From Flavobacterium sp. UBA6135 (lineage in GTDB: Bacteria > Bacteroidota > Bacteroidia > Flavobacteriales > Flavobacteriaceae): a DNA stretch of 64,000 bases. Each line of letters opens with the position of its first letter. The first letter of the stretch is position 1. Below, piece after piece: positions 1-7,590 of this stretch. The DNA lies in NCBI RefSeq assembly GCF_002428305.1, contig NZ_DIVJ01000049.1:48536-112535 (forward strand), read 5' to 3'. A program made the translations under genes and the position numbers. The notes below the pieces were generated by a model. That model did not search any database. It saw only the letters and a list, made by a program, of their open reading frames with translations, and was not told the origin of the DNA.

Positions 1-362
1 CTGATTTTACAATTGATTTTTCTGCTCAAAAAGAAGCATTGAAAAAGCAGTTTGAAGAGCTTCATAAAATGGCGGAGGCAACTGACAAATCCTTTTTAGG
101 AGCTGTAAAAGCTCAAGAATCTAAACAAATTAAAGGATTAGAAAATTTAGAAAAACGCTTGTTGAAAGCCGAAAAAAGAGTTCATCAAGAACAATTAAAC
201 CGCATCATTTCGTTGCAAAATGAATTATTTCCAAATCAAAGTTTACAAGAAAGAAAAGTAAATTTTTCTGAGTTTTATGTGGAGTTTGGGGTAGAATTAA
301 TTGAAAAATTATTGAAAGAATTAAAACCTTTGGAAAAGGAATTTAAGGTGGTGGTTTTGTAG
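1..362 (+). CDS. bshC: BshC, bacillithiol cysteine-adding enzyme (C-terminal part, 5' end outside window)
   Basis: The reading frame is open from the first base (codons start at base 3), so this is the last 119 residues of a longer protein. The segment is a charged, helical C-terminus with LFPNQSLQERKVNF followed by FYVEFGVELIEKLL. This resembles the closing coiled coil and tail of BshC, which adds cysteine to glucosaminyl-malate in the last step of bacillithiol synthesis; Bacteroidota use this thiol. An internal TTG at 39 could be mistaken for a start, but homologous-looking sequence continues upstream of it. The catalytic part is not visible, so the call rests on the tail alone. Confidence 0.8.
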   Translation, partial: DFTIDFSAQKEALKKQFEELHKMAEATDKSFLGAVKAQESKQIKGLENLEKRLLKAEKRVHQEQLNRIISLQNELFPNQSLQERKVNFSEFYVEFGVELIEKLLKELKPLEKEFKVVVL

Positions 363-370
363 AAAAAAAA

Positions 371-398
371 CTTGAAACCTGAAACTTGAAACTTCAAA
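371..398. repeat. Four tandem degenerate heptamers (CTTGAAA type)
   Basis: CTTGAAA, CCTGAAA, CTTGAAA and CTTCAAA follow one another without gaps between bshC and ndk. The same words recur at 49902-49928. The third copy supplies the TTG of the ndk promoter. Confidence 0.8.
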
Positions 399-415
399 CA
401 AAAACCCTAACTTTG
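386..415 (+). promoter_or_regulatory. ndk promoter, Bacteroidota consensus
   Basis: TTG at 386-388 is separated by exactly 19 bases from TAACTTTG at 408-415, which matches TTG-N19-TAnnTTTG. Transcription should begin near 420, about 20 bases before the ndk ATG at 443. Confidence 0.75.
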
Positions 416-442
416 CACCCGAATTAAAACAAGCAAATTACA

Positions 443-862
443 ATGGCAACAAATAGAACTTTTACAATGATTAAGCCGGATGGCGTTGAAAACGGACACA
501 TCGGTGGGATTTTGAATATGATTACGGAAGGTGGTTTTCGTATCGTAGCAATGAAATTAACGCAATTAACTGTTGCTGATGCAAAGGCATTTTATGCTGT
601 TCACGCTGAAAGACCTTTTTATGGCGAATTGGTAGAATTTATGACTCGCGGTCCTATCGTTGCTGCTATTTTAGAAAAAGAAAACGCTGTTGAAGACTTC
701 AGAACTTTAATTGGTGCAACAAATCCGGCGAATGCTGCTGAAGGAACTATTCGTAAAAAATATGCTACTTCTATGGGCGAAAATGCGGTTCACGGTTCAG
801 ATTCTGATGAAAATGCAGCAATCGAAAGTGCTTTTCATTTTGCAGGAAGAGAGCAGTTTTAG
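443..862 (+). CDS. ndk: Nucleoside diphosphate kinase
   Basis: A 139-residue protein of normal family length that transfers the gamma phosphate of ATP to nucleoside diphosphates through a phosphohistidine. The N-terminal TMIKPDGV (Lys11) and the active-site motif NAVHGSDS, with the phosphorylated His117, are intact. The gene stands alone, with a consensus promoter upstream and a hairpin terminator at 901-936, so it is probably monocistronic. The ATG at 443 gives the canonical N-terminus and fits the promoter position. Confidence 0.97.
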   Translation: MATNRTFTMIKPDGVENGHIGGILNMITEGGFRIVAMKLTQLTVADAKAFYAVHAERPFYGELVEFMTRGPIVAAILEKENAVEDFRTLIGATNPANAAEGTIRKKYATSMGENAVHGSDSDENAAIESAFHFAGREQF

Positions 863-976
863 TTGGCAGTGATCAGTTTTTAGTGGTCAGTACAATAGAT
901 AAAATCCCATTTCAATTTTGAAGTGGGTTTTTTTTATGAAGCTAAATTGCCAACTAAAAACTGAACACTGAACACT
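861..976. repeat. Inverted short-repeat arms around the ndk terminator
   Basis: The left arm, 861-891, is built of AGTTGGCAGT and TCAGTTTTTAGT words. The right arm, 947-976, carries the complementary words TTGCCAACT, ACTAAAAACTG and ACTGAACACT. Together they flank the terminator hairpin and could pair. Closely related words occur at 17307-17366. Confidence 0.65.
901..936 (+). terminator. Rho-independent terminator of ndk
   Basis: CCCATTTC pairs with GAAGTGGG (one G-U pair) around an AATTTT loop and is followed by a run of eight or more T. Confidence 0.8.
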
Positions 977-1271
977 ACCTCAAAACCAATTCCTTAACCA
1001 CATCTTTCCTTAATTCGTCGTTGAGCATCGTGATGATTTTTTGTTTTCCATAACTAAGTTCTTCACGCAAAACAGCCGAAGTTAAGGTGACGTAAAGTGT
1101 AGTTCCTTTCAAGATAACTTCTTTAGTATACGTGTTTACGCCATTTCCCATGAGTTCTTTCCAAGCTTTTTCAACGTCGATTTTGTCCATACCGTATTGG
1201 AGTTTATTATTTTCAATAAACGCTTTGAGTACATCGGAAATCGGACTTTCGTTACTTAATCGCTTGGCCAT
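975..1271 (-). CDS. DUF721 (DciA-like) domain protein
   Basis: A 98-residue protein with the DUF721 pattern: an N-terminal helix (ISDVLKAFIENNKL), a central VEKAWKELMG segment and a beta-rich part with LYVTLTSAVLREELSYGKQKI. DUF721 proteins are related to DciA, which helps load the replicative helicase in bacteria lacking DnaC. In Bacteroidota the function is inferred only. The start ATG at 1271 overlaps the stop codon of the upstream lipoprotein gene (TAATG), so the two are probably translationally coupled. Confidence 0.8.
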   Translation of the reverse strand: MAKRLSNESPISDVLKAFIENNKLQYGMDKIDVEKAWKELMGNGVNTYTKEVILKGTTLYVTLTSAVLREELSYGKQKIITMLNDELRKDVVKELVLR

Positions 1272-1690
1272 TATTGGATAGAAATGGGTTTGAATCGTTT
1301 ATAATGATAGTATAAATTTTGCTTGTTTTTGAGTACTAAAATACTATCGGATAACGATACGATTTCCTCGCTCCATTGGGCAAAATCAGTTTTATAATGA
1401 ATTTGAAAAATACCGGAACTATCTTTAATTTGAATGGTTTCAAATTCATCATTTGTCAAAAACTTGCCATCAAATTGTGGTTTTACTTTTTTTCTGAAAC
1501 CTTTTTCGTCATTCCATTCGATATAATCAACAGTTTCGTTTATTGAATACTCTTTTTCTTGACCATCAGGTAATTGTACTTTTTGAATTTCCCAATAACC
1601 ATTTATTTTTGAAATAGCATCAGGAGCAACTTTTTCTTGACAAGAAATCAATACAATCAAAAAAAGAAGGGAATAAAAAAGTTGTTTCAT
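1271..1690 (-). CDS. Small lipoprotein, lipocalin-like
   Basis: A 139-residue protein starting at the ATG at 1690, which gives a lipoprotein signal peptide ending in the lipobox LISC (Cys17). The rest has alternating beta-type segments (INGYWEIQKVQLPDG, SILVLKNKQNLYYHYKRF), as in small lipocalin-like lipoproteins of Flavobacteriaceae. I do not recognise a specific function. The frame stays open to 1939, but that extension would run into the divergent gene at 1800 and would bury the signal peptide. It is the first gene of a two-gene unit with the DUF721 gene. Confidence 0.75.
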   Translation of the reverse strand: MKQLFYSLLFLIVLISCQEKVAPDAISKINGYWEIQKVQLPDGQEKEYSINETVDYIEWNDEKGFRKKVKPQFDGKFLTNDEFETIQIKDSSGIFQIHYKTDFAQWSEEIVSLSDSILVLKNKQNLYYHYKRFKPISIQ

Positions 1691-1739
1691 CGTTTTAAAA
1701 TAAAGTTTAAAATTACAATTATTTTGAAGGAATAAAAAG

Positions 1740-1747
1740 TAAATTTG
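1740..1747 (+). promoter_or_regulatory. Promoter -7 element for the serine hydrolase gene
   Basis: TAAATTTG matches TAnnTTTG about 50 bases upstream of the ATG at 1800. No TTG lies at the 19-base distance, so this is a weaker prediction. Confidence 0.4.
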
Positions 1748-1799
1748 ATTAAACCTTTCTAAAAAGATTGAATCTAAGTTGACATAAAATCGTAAAGTT

Positions 1800-2867
1800 A
1801 TGAAGCATTTTTTTCCACTTATTTTGTTATCGTTTTTACTTTTGAATTGTTCGTCTGACGCTGATTCTTCAGTAGACATTCCATCTGATACAATGTATTT
1901 TCCACCATTGTCAGGAAATATTTGGGAAACTAAACCCATGAATGAGCTAGGTTGGAATGAAAGTCAAGTACAACCTTTGTTGACTTTTCTAGAAGAAAAA
2001 CACACTAAAGGTTTTATTGTTTTAGTAAATGGACGCATTGTGATGGAAAATTATTTCAACGGTCACACCGCAACTTCGCCATGGTATTGGGCAAGTGCCG
2101 GAAAAACATTAACTACAGCAACAGTTGGAATAGCTCAAAAAGAAGGCTTACTCGATAGTGATGATAAAGTTTCAGATTATTTGGGAACAGGTTGGACATC
2201 GGCACCTTTGGTTAAAGAAAATTTGATTACGAATCGGCATCTTTTAACGATGACATCTGGTTTAAATGAAACTTTGGGAGATGATGTTTCACCAGCAAAT
2301 CTACAATATGTTGCAGATGCAGGCTCTCGTTGGGCTTATCATAATGTGTATGTAAAACTTCAAGATGTTGTTGCAGAAGCTTCAAATCAAACTTGGAACT
2401 CTTATTTCAATAATAAATTGCGAGATAAAATTGGCATGAGCGGCACTTGGATTCCATTAGGTGGACTGAGTGTTTATTGGAGTACAACCCGTAGTGTGGC
2501 TCGTTTTGGACTACTATCTTTGAACAAAGGGAAATGGGAAAATGAAGTAATAATTCCCGAAACTTATATGACAAATACCATTTCAACTTCTCAAAATTTA
2601 AACAAAGCCTATGGTTATATGTGGTGGTTAAATGGAAAAGAAAGTTATAGATTACCACAAACGCAATTTCAATTTTCCGGTTGTTTGATACCGAGTGCTC
2701 CGACTGACATGGTTAGTGGTTTGGGAAAAAATGACCAGAAAATTTATGTTATTCCAAGTAAAAAAATGGTAGTTATCCGTTTAGGAGAAGTTGCCGATGA
2801 AGAAAATTTTGCTTTGTCTGATTTTGATAATCAATTATGGCAAAAAATTAATGCGGTGATTAATTAA
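1800..2867 (+). CDS. Serine hydrolase of the class C beta-lactamase family, lipoprotein
   Basis: A 355-residue protein with a lipoprotein signal peptide (lipobox LLNC, Cys17), so it probably sits on a periplasm-facing or surface membrane leaflet. The beta-lactamase/penicillin-binding fold is shown by the SxxK motif SAGK (Ser99, Lys102) and the YxN motif Tyr180-His-Asn182 in RWAYHN. A clear C-terminal KTG was not found. Such proteins are esterases, peptidases or amidases of unknown substrate, not necessarily beta-lactamases. It is divergent from the lipoprotein gene and appears monocistronic. Confidence 0.87.
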   Translation: MKHFFPLILLSFLLLNCSSDADSSVDIPSDTMYFPPLSGNIWETKPMNELGWNESQVQPLLTFLEEKHTKGFIVLVNGRIVMENYFNGHTATSPWYWASAGKTLTTATVGIAQKEGLLDSDDKVSDYLGTGWTSAPLVKENLITNRHLLTMTSGLNETLGDDVSPANLQYVADAGSRWAYHNVYVKLQDVVAEASNQTWNSYFNNKLRDKIGMSGTWIPLGGLSVYWSTTRSVARFGLLSLNKGKWENEVIIPETYMTNTISTSQNLNKAYGYMWWLNGKESYRLPQTQFQFSGCLIPSAPTDMVSGLGKNDQKIYVIPSKKMVVIRLGEVADEENFALSDFDNQLWQKINAVIN

Positions 2868-2882
2868 CCTTTGTTTAAAATT

Positions 2883-3740
2883 TTATATTGATTGATTTGT
2901 CGCGATTGATTTGTTGTTCCTACTCCATTCGCTCCACGAACCAACATACAATTTTGGAATTTCAAATCCAGCATAATCCATCGCTAAAAGTGTATGACAT
3001 GCTGTAACACCAGAACCACAATGTACTATAATTTTATTTGAATTTTTCTTTTCAAAGACATTATTATATTTTTCTTTCAGTAACTCAGGTGATAAGAAAA
3101 GGCCATTCTCATCTAAATTAGTTGAAAACGGAATATTGATTGCATTGGGAATGTGACCGGAAATTAAATCAATAGGTTCAAATCTACCATTATATCGAGT
3201 AGCTTCACGAACGTCAATAATCAAATAATCTTGATTGTTTGACGCTTTTTCAACTTCATCAATGGTAGCCAATGGTAGTTTCCAATTTTCAATTTTGTAT
3301 TCCTTAGTTGGAATAGAAAATTCTTCTTTAGAATTTGTTGGATAATTATGTTGTTCAGCTTCTTGCAAACCACCATTAAGCACTTGAACTTTTTTGTGTC
3401 CGATAGATTTTAACATCCACCACATTCGAGCAGCAGCATTTGAACCGTTTTTATCATCGTAAAGTACAATATGCTTTTCAGGAGTAATTCCTAAACTTGA
3501 AAGTAGTTTAGAAAATTTTTCAATGGAAGGTAAAGGATGTCTTCCTCCAATTGACAAATCCTCCTTAATTTCCGCAAGTTGTGAATTCAAGTCCACAAAA
3601 ATTGCCCCGTCTAAATGTTTCTTATTGTAATTGGATTTAGCATCTTTTCCGTTGCTTACATCAAGAATAACTAAATTATCACTATTGCCGAGTTCTTTTA
3701 ATTCATAAACTTGTATAAGCGGAGTGACTGTATTAATCAT
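2883..3740 (-). CDS. Two-domain rhodanese sulfurtransferase (thiosulfate/3-mercaptopyruvate type)
   Basis: A 285-residue protein with two rhodanese domains, about residues 8-130 and 160-280. The catalytic Cys241 lies in VHCGSGVTACHT. The loop CGSGVT is the form usual in 3-mercaptopyruvate sulfurtransferases, so that substrate is favoured over thiosulfate. The N-terminal domain keeps the CRHP-like GGRHPLP segment but lacks a catalytic Cys, as expected. It may be co-transcribed with the small membrane protein and ftsY upstream on the same strand (23-base gap). Confidence 0.9.
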   Translation of the reverse strand: MINTVTPLIQVYELKELGNSDNLVILDVSNGKDAKSNYNKKHLDGAIFVDLNSQLAEIKEDLSIGGRHPLPSIEKFSKLLSSLGITPEKHIVLYDDKNGSNAAARMWWMLKSIGHKKVQVLNGGLQEAEQHNYPTNSKEEFSIPTKEYKIENWKLPLATIDEVEKASNNQDYLIIDVREATRYNGRFEPIDLISGHIPNAINIPFSTNLDENGLFLSPELLKEKYNNVFEKKNSNKIIVHCGSGVTACHTLLAMDYAGFEIPKLYVGSWSEWSRNNKSIATNQSI

Positions 3741-3763
3741 TCTTTTTTTAAATACTTTTTGAG

Positions 3764-4063
3764 TTAATTCCCGTATTTATCTTGTAAAAAATAAACCAAA
3801 TCATATTCATAATAACGAACAGCTATAATGAGTGCTACAGTAATAATTGTAATTATCCAAGAATACTTTTTGTAAATAACTGTATATGCCGTTAAAATCC
3901 CCATGATGATGAATGGAATGGCTAAAATAATATTAGGAATCATCCAAGCTCCTCTAACAATAGCTATAGATTTCAATAAAACAAAAAAGAAACTGTAGAC
4001 GGAAACAATTTTGGTTAAGGACACCAAATACTTATTAAATACAACCGGTTCTTGATTTTCCAT
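3764..4063 (-). CDS. Small membrane protein of unknown function
   Basis: A 99-residue protein with about three hydrophobic segments (roughly residues 14-35, 42-62 and 68-86) and a short charged C-terminus. I do not recognise the family. Its ATG at 4063 shares a base with the ftsY stop codon, which suggests translational coupling and one transcript. Confidence 0.7.
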   Translation of the reverse strand: MENQEPVVFNKYLVSLTKIVSVYSFFFVLLKSIAIVRGAWMIPNIILAIPFIIMGILTAYTVIYKKYSWIITIITVALIIAVRYYEYDLVYFLQDKYGN

Positions 4064-5016
4064 TAATTAAAAAAAGAGTCTACAAACTCATATTTGTTAA
4101 ACACTTGAAGGTCTTCTATACCTTCACCTACACCAATATATTTTACAGGAATTTTAAATTGATCAGAAATTCCGATGACAACACCACCTTTTGCCGTTCC
4201 ATCTAATTTGGTTACAGCTAAACAAGAAACTTCTGTGGCGGCAGTAAACTCCCTAGCTTGTTCGAATGCATTTTGACCAGTAGAACCATCCAAAACCAAT
4301 AAAACATCGTGTGGAGCATCGCCAACCACTTTTTGCATCACACGTTTAACTTTAGTTAACTCATTCATTAAGTTAACTTTGTTGTGTAAACGTCCTGCTG
4401 TATCAATAATAACTACATCTGCATTTTGAGTAACCGCACTTTGTAAGGTATCAAATGCAACAGATGCAGGATCACTTCCCATTTGTTGTTTGACGATTGG
4501 AACACCTACTCTATCAGCCCAAATTTGCAATTGATCAATAGCAGCAGCTCTGAAAGTATCAGCAGCACCTAAAACCACCTTGTGACCTGCTTTTTTGAAT
4601 TGATATGCTAATTTTCCAATTGTTGTAGTTTTACCAACTCCATTTACACCAACAACCATAATTACATAAGGTTTTTTGTTTACTGGAACTTCAAATTCGG
4701 TGGCTTCACCTGAATTTGTTTCTGACAACAAACCTGAGATTTCTTCGCGAAGAATTTTATTGAGCTCATCTGTTCCCAAATACTTATCTCTAGCGACACG
4801 TTCTTCAATACGATCAATTATTTTTAAGGTGGTTTTAACACCAACATCTGAAGAAATTAATACTTCTTCTAAATTATCCAAAACATCTTCGTCAACGGTT
4901 GACTTGCCCGCAACAGCTTTTGTTAATTTAGAAAAAAATGATGTTTTAGTTTGTTCTAATCCTTTATCTAAAGTTTCCTTTTTTTCGGAAGAAAATATTC
5001 GTTTGAAAAAACTCAT
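4063..5016 (-). CDS. ftsY: FtsY, signal recognition particle receptor
   Basis: A 317-residue SRP-type GTPase that docks ribosome-SRP complexes at the inner membrane. Visible motifs are the G1 loop GVNGVGKT (residues 123-130), DTAGR (205-209) and TKLDGTAKGG (269-278). The N-terminal acidic A domain is short, as in many Bacteroidota. The gene has its own consensus promoter inside the terminator of the preceding ribosomal-protein operon. Confidence 0.97.
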   Translation of the reverse strand: MSFFKRIFSSEKKETLDKGLEQTKTSFFSKLTKAVAGKSTVDEDVLDNLEEVLISSDVGVKTTLKIIDRIEERVARDKYLGTDELNKILREEISGLLSETNSGEATEFEVPVNKKPYVIMVVGVNGVGKTTTIGKLAYQFKKAGHKVVLGAADTFRAAAIDQLQIWADRVGVPIVKQQMGSDPASVAFDTLQSAVTQNADVVIIDTAGRLHNKVNLMNELTKVKRVMQKVVGDAPHDVLLVLDGSTGQNAFEQAREFTAATEVSCLAVTKLDGTAKGGVVIGISDQFKIPVKYIGVGEGIEDLQVFNKYEFVDSFFN

Positions 5017-5047
5017 ATTCTTATTTTTAAGTATTTTATTCTGAGAG

Positions 5048-5077
5048 CAAATATAAAAATAAAAAAGCCACTTTCAA
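5048..5077 (-). promoter_or_regulatory. ftsY promoter, Bacteroidota consensus
   Basis: Read on the minus strand: TTG at 5077-5075, 19 bases, then TATATTTG at 5055-5048. The TTG falls in the loop of the terminator hairpin 5063-5090. Confidence 0.7.
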
Positions 5078-5090
5078 GGAAAGTAGCTTA
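5063..5090 (-). terminator. Terminator after the L28-L33-DUF4295 genes
   Basis: On the minus strand AAGCTACTTTC pairs with GAAAGTGGCTT (one mismatch) and is followed by TTTTATTTTT. Read-through into ftsY is possible. Confidence 0.7.
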
Positions 5091-5112
5091 GCTATATACT
5101 ATCTATTTAAAA

Positions 5113-5265
5113 TTATTTCTTTTTCAAGAAATTATCTACAAGTTCAGGAGCCATTACAGATTCAACAAAAGTATAAGCTCCGGTTTTTGGAGATTTTACC
5201 ATTTTAATGGCTTTAGTTAATCTTTTTGACGCTGTTTGTAACGTTGCTACGGTTTTCTTTGCCAT
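5113..5265 (-). CDS. DUF4295 family small basic protein
   Basis: A 50-residue, lysine-rich protein (starts MAKKTVATLQTASKRLTK, ends NFLKKK). DUF4295 is a Bacteroidota-restricted family that regularly follows the genes for ribosomal proteins L28 and L33, as here (8 bases after rpmG). The position and basic composition suggest a ribosome-associated protein, but no function is established from the sequence. The ATG at 5265 and stop at 5113 are clear. Confidence 0.85.
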   Translation of the reverse strand: MAKKTVATLQTASKRLTKAIKMVKSPKTGAYTFVESVMAPELVDNFLKKK

Positions 5266-5273
5266 TTCTTATC

Positions 5274-5456
5274 TTATTTAATTTCTTTATGAACTGTTAC
5301 TTTTTTCAAGATTGGATTAAATTTTTTAATCTCTAATCTGTCCGGAGTATTCTTTTTGTTTTTAGTAGTGATATAACGAGACGTCCCAGGAACTCCTGAA
5401 GTTTTGTGCTCTGTACACTCTAAAATTACTTGGATTCTATTACCTTTCTTTGCCAT
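5274..5456 (-). CDS. rpmG: 50S ribosomal protein L33
   Basis: A 60-residue basic protein with the L33 pattern: MAKKGNRIQVILECTEHK, then SRYITTKNKKNTPDRLEIKK and a terminal HKE. It is the non-zinc-binding form, lacking paired CxxC motifs. It lies between L28 and the DUF4295 gene in the standard Bacteroidota order. Confidence 0.95.
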   Translation of the reverse strand: MAKKGNRIQVILECTEHKTSGVPGTSRYITTKNKKNTPDRLEIKKFNPILKKVTVHKEIK

Positions 5457-5483
5457 TTTTCTGTATATTTAATTGGGTTGGGA

Positions 5484-5720
5484 TTATGAAATAAATCCGT
5501 TTGCTTTTGCATCTTTTAATACAGCAGCTAACCCTTTTTTGTTAATCGTTTTTATAGTAGACGCAGCCACTCTTAGCGTAATCCATCTGTCTTCTTCAGC
5601 AAGATAGAAACGTTTTTTAACTAAGTTTACAGAAAATTTTCTCTTAGTTTTGTTCATCGCGTGAGAAACATTGTTTCCTACCATCGCTCTTTTACCTGTA
5701 AGGTCACAAACTCTTGACAT
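5484..5720 (-). CDS. rpmB: 50S ribosomal protein L28
   Basis: A 78-residue protein with the L28 signature: MSRVCDLTGKRAMVGNNVSHA at the N-terminus, then KTKRKFSVNL and WITLRVAASTIKTINKKG. It is the first gene of the L28-L33-DUF4295 operon. A near-consensus promoter lies just upstream at 5757-5787. Confidence 0.96.
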   Translation of the reverse strand: MSRVCDLTGKRAMVGNNVSHAMNKTKRKFSVNLVKKRFYLAEEDRWITLRVAASTIKTINKKGLAAVLKDAKANGFIS

Positions 5721-5756
5721 TATGCTTATCTTTTATCGTTATTCAAAATCAGGGTG

Positions 5757-5787
5757 CAAAGAAACAAAAAACTAATCTATTACACAA
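5757..5787 (-). promoter_or_regulatory. Probable rpmB promoter
   Basis: On the minus strand TTG at 5787-5785, 20 bases, then TTTCTTTG at 5764-5757. One position departs from TAnnTTTG. The following CACCC is the same as after the ndk promoter. Confidence 0.5.
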
Positions 5788-5794
5788 ACAAATT

Positions 5795-7042
5795 TTAGTA
5801 GTTTTTTAAAATTTCTTTTAAAAGTAATTCAAGTCCTTTGTTTACTGCTCTGTCTATCACTTTTTGACGGGGCTGACCAAAATTAAATGCTTCCGAAAAA
5901 ACACCATTAGGTGTAGCTATGGCAATACAAACCGTTCCCAAATCTGCCGGAGCTTCTCCTTTTGCTGGTCCTGCGTTACCGGTAGTTGCAATAGCAAAAT
6001 CTGATTTCAAAACTTTCTTTACTCCAAGTGCCATTTCTTCTGCAACTTCTTTGCTAACAACGGAAAATGCTTCTATTGTAGCTTCATTTACTCCAAGCAA
6101 AGCTACTTTTGTATCTGTGGCATAGGTCACAACGCCTCCCCTGAAATAATCTGACGAACCCGAAATTGAAGTAATGGTTTCTGAAATCTTTCCTCCAGTA
6201 CAGCTTTCTGCAGTTGCGAGCGTGAATCCTTTTTGAGTGAGTATTTTTCCTAAAACCACTTCTATACTTTCCTCCTCTTCAAATCCAACAATAATATCGC
6301 CTATTAATTCTTGTAGCTGTAACACTAACTCATTTGTAGTTTTTAGAAGAAGATTTTCATCCAATCCACGTGCTGTTAAGCGTAATCGAACTCTACCCGG
6401 ACTCGGCAAATAGGCTAATTTTATAAAACTTGGTAAATTGTCTTCAAATGACTCAATGCGTTCTGCTACAATACTTTCGCCTTGTCCGTAAGTTAAAATC
6501 GTTTTATGCAAAACATAAGGACGTTTGAACTCTTTAACTATTTTTGGAATTAGGTGACTTGCAACAATTGCTTTCATTTCATAAGGAACTCCGGGTAATG
6601 ACACAAAAACTGTTTTCCCTTTTTGCATCCACATTCCCGGTGCCGTTCCATAATCATTTTGTAAAACCACACATTTTGAAGGTACTAATGCTTGATCAAG
6701 ATTGACTTGCGAAACTCTGAAATTTAATTTTTCAAATAAGGCAACAATGTGATTTTCTACTTGTTGGTTTTTAATCAATATATCTTCAAAATAATCACAA
6801 AAAGTAAGCTTAGTCAAATCATCTTTTGTTGGCCCCAAACCTCCGGTAATGATGACAAAATCAACTTGGTCTTGTACTTTAGAAAAAGTTTCTAAAATAT
6901 GTGATTTTTCATCACTAATAGATACCATTTCGTGAACCTGAATTCCGATTTTATCTAATGATTTTGCAATGTATCCGGAATTGGTATCAGTGATTTGTCC
7001 AATAAGAATTTCGTCCCCAATTGTGATAATGGTTGCTTTCAT
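5795..7042 (-). CDS. cinA: CinA family protein (competence/damage-inducible; nucleotide amidohydrolase)
   Basis: A 415-residue protein with an N-terminal molybdopterin-binding (MoCF) fold (IITIGDEILIGQITDTNS at the start, then VIITGGLGPTKDDLT) and a C-terminal CinA domain (ATAESCTGGKISETI, FRGGVVTYAT, TTGNAGPAKGE). In characterised members these are ADP-ribose pyrophosphatase and NMN deamidase activities. The ATG at 7042 is preferred to an upstream one at 7081 because homologues begin at MKATIITIGDE. A 16-base palindrome lies just upstream. Confidence 0.92.
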   Translation of the reverse strand: MKATIITIGDEILIGQITDTNSGYIAKSLDKIGIQVHEMVSISDEKSHILETFSKVQDQVDFVIITGGLGPTKDDLTKLTFCDYFEDILIKNQQVENHIVALFEKLNFRVSQVNLDQALVPSKCVVLQNDYGTAPGMWMQKGKTVFVSLPGVPYEMKAIVASHLIPKIVKEFKRPYVLHKTILTYGQGESIVAERIESFEDNLPSFIKLAYLPSPGRVRLRLTARGLDENLLLKTTNELVLQLQELIGDIIVGFEEEESIEVVLGKILTQKGFTLATAESCTGGKISETITSISGSSDYFRGGVVTYATDTKVALLGVNEATIEAFSVVSKEVAEEMALGVKKVLKSDFAIATTGNAGPAKGEAPADLGTVCIAIATPNGVFSEAFNFGQPRQKVIDRAVNKGLELLLKEILKNY

Positions 7043-7065
7043 TGTGTAAGTTTCTGAGATATTAT

Positions 7066-7081
7066 TTGCTAAATTTAGCAA
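7066..7081. promoter_or_regulatory. Perfect 16-bp palindrome upstream of cinA
   Basis: TTGCTAAATTTAGCAA is fully self-complementary and ends 24 bases before the cinA ATG. It could be a dimeric regulator site. No T-run accompanies it, so it is not a terminator. Confidence 0.4.
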
Positions 7082-7242
7082 CTATTCTAACCTAAACCAT
7101 GCATTAGCTGGCAGATAAAAAGTAAAAAGCTCGGAACTAAAAAAATCGATTTTTATTTGACAAAAACACCGAACAGATATCTCAATTACTATAGAAATTG
7201 CAATGAATCTGACTGCCTTTTGCTTATAAAGGAATTCGTTTC

Positions 7243-7587
7243 TTATAAATCGAAATCTTTGTGAATTTCTTTAACAGCTTTGTCAATTTGATCTTCAATA
7301 CTTTTGAAAACCTCTTTTATTTCTTTGCGTTTACCTTCTCTTTTGGTCCATTCCATCACCAAAAGATTCTCCTCGTAGGCCACGTTTAATCCTAATAAAT
7401 CAAGAGTTGGTTTTATTTTATGAGCATAGCTATAAGCTAATTTATGGTCTTTATCTTCAATCCCTTTTTTGATAAATTTTAAATCCTCAGGGACTTCATT
7501 TACAAAAAGTGTGATGATTTGGTATACAAATTCAGGATCATTGTCTGAAAGTGCGTAAACTTTGGCCAAATTATAATGTAATGCCAT
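7243..7587 (-). CDS. HPt (histidine phosphotransfer) domain protein
   Basis: A 114-residue, all-helical protein with the phosphotransfer motif YAHKIKPTLDLLGL (His56). It would relay phosphate between receiver domains of a multistep phosphorelay. No kinase or receiver gene is adjacent, so its partners must be elsewhere. Its stop is about 160 bases from the palindrome before cinA. The upstream FAH gene ends 3 bases before its start, so both are probably on one transcript. Confidence 0.85.
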   Translation of the reverse strand: MALHYNLAKVYALSDNDPEFVYQIITLFVNEVPEDLKFIKKGIEDKDHKLAYSYAHKIKPTLDLLGLNVAYEENLLVMEWTKREGKRKEIKEVFKSIEDQIDKAVKEIHKDFDL

Positions 7588-7590
7588 TTT

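Noticed and set aside
1691..1939. N-terminal extension of the lipoprotein frame
   Set aside because: It would overlap the divergent serine hydrolase gene and place a signal peptide inside the protein; the ATG at 1690 is the natural start.
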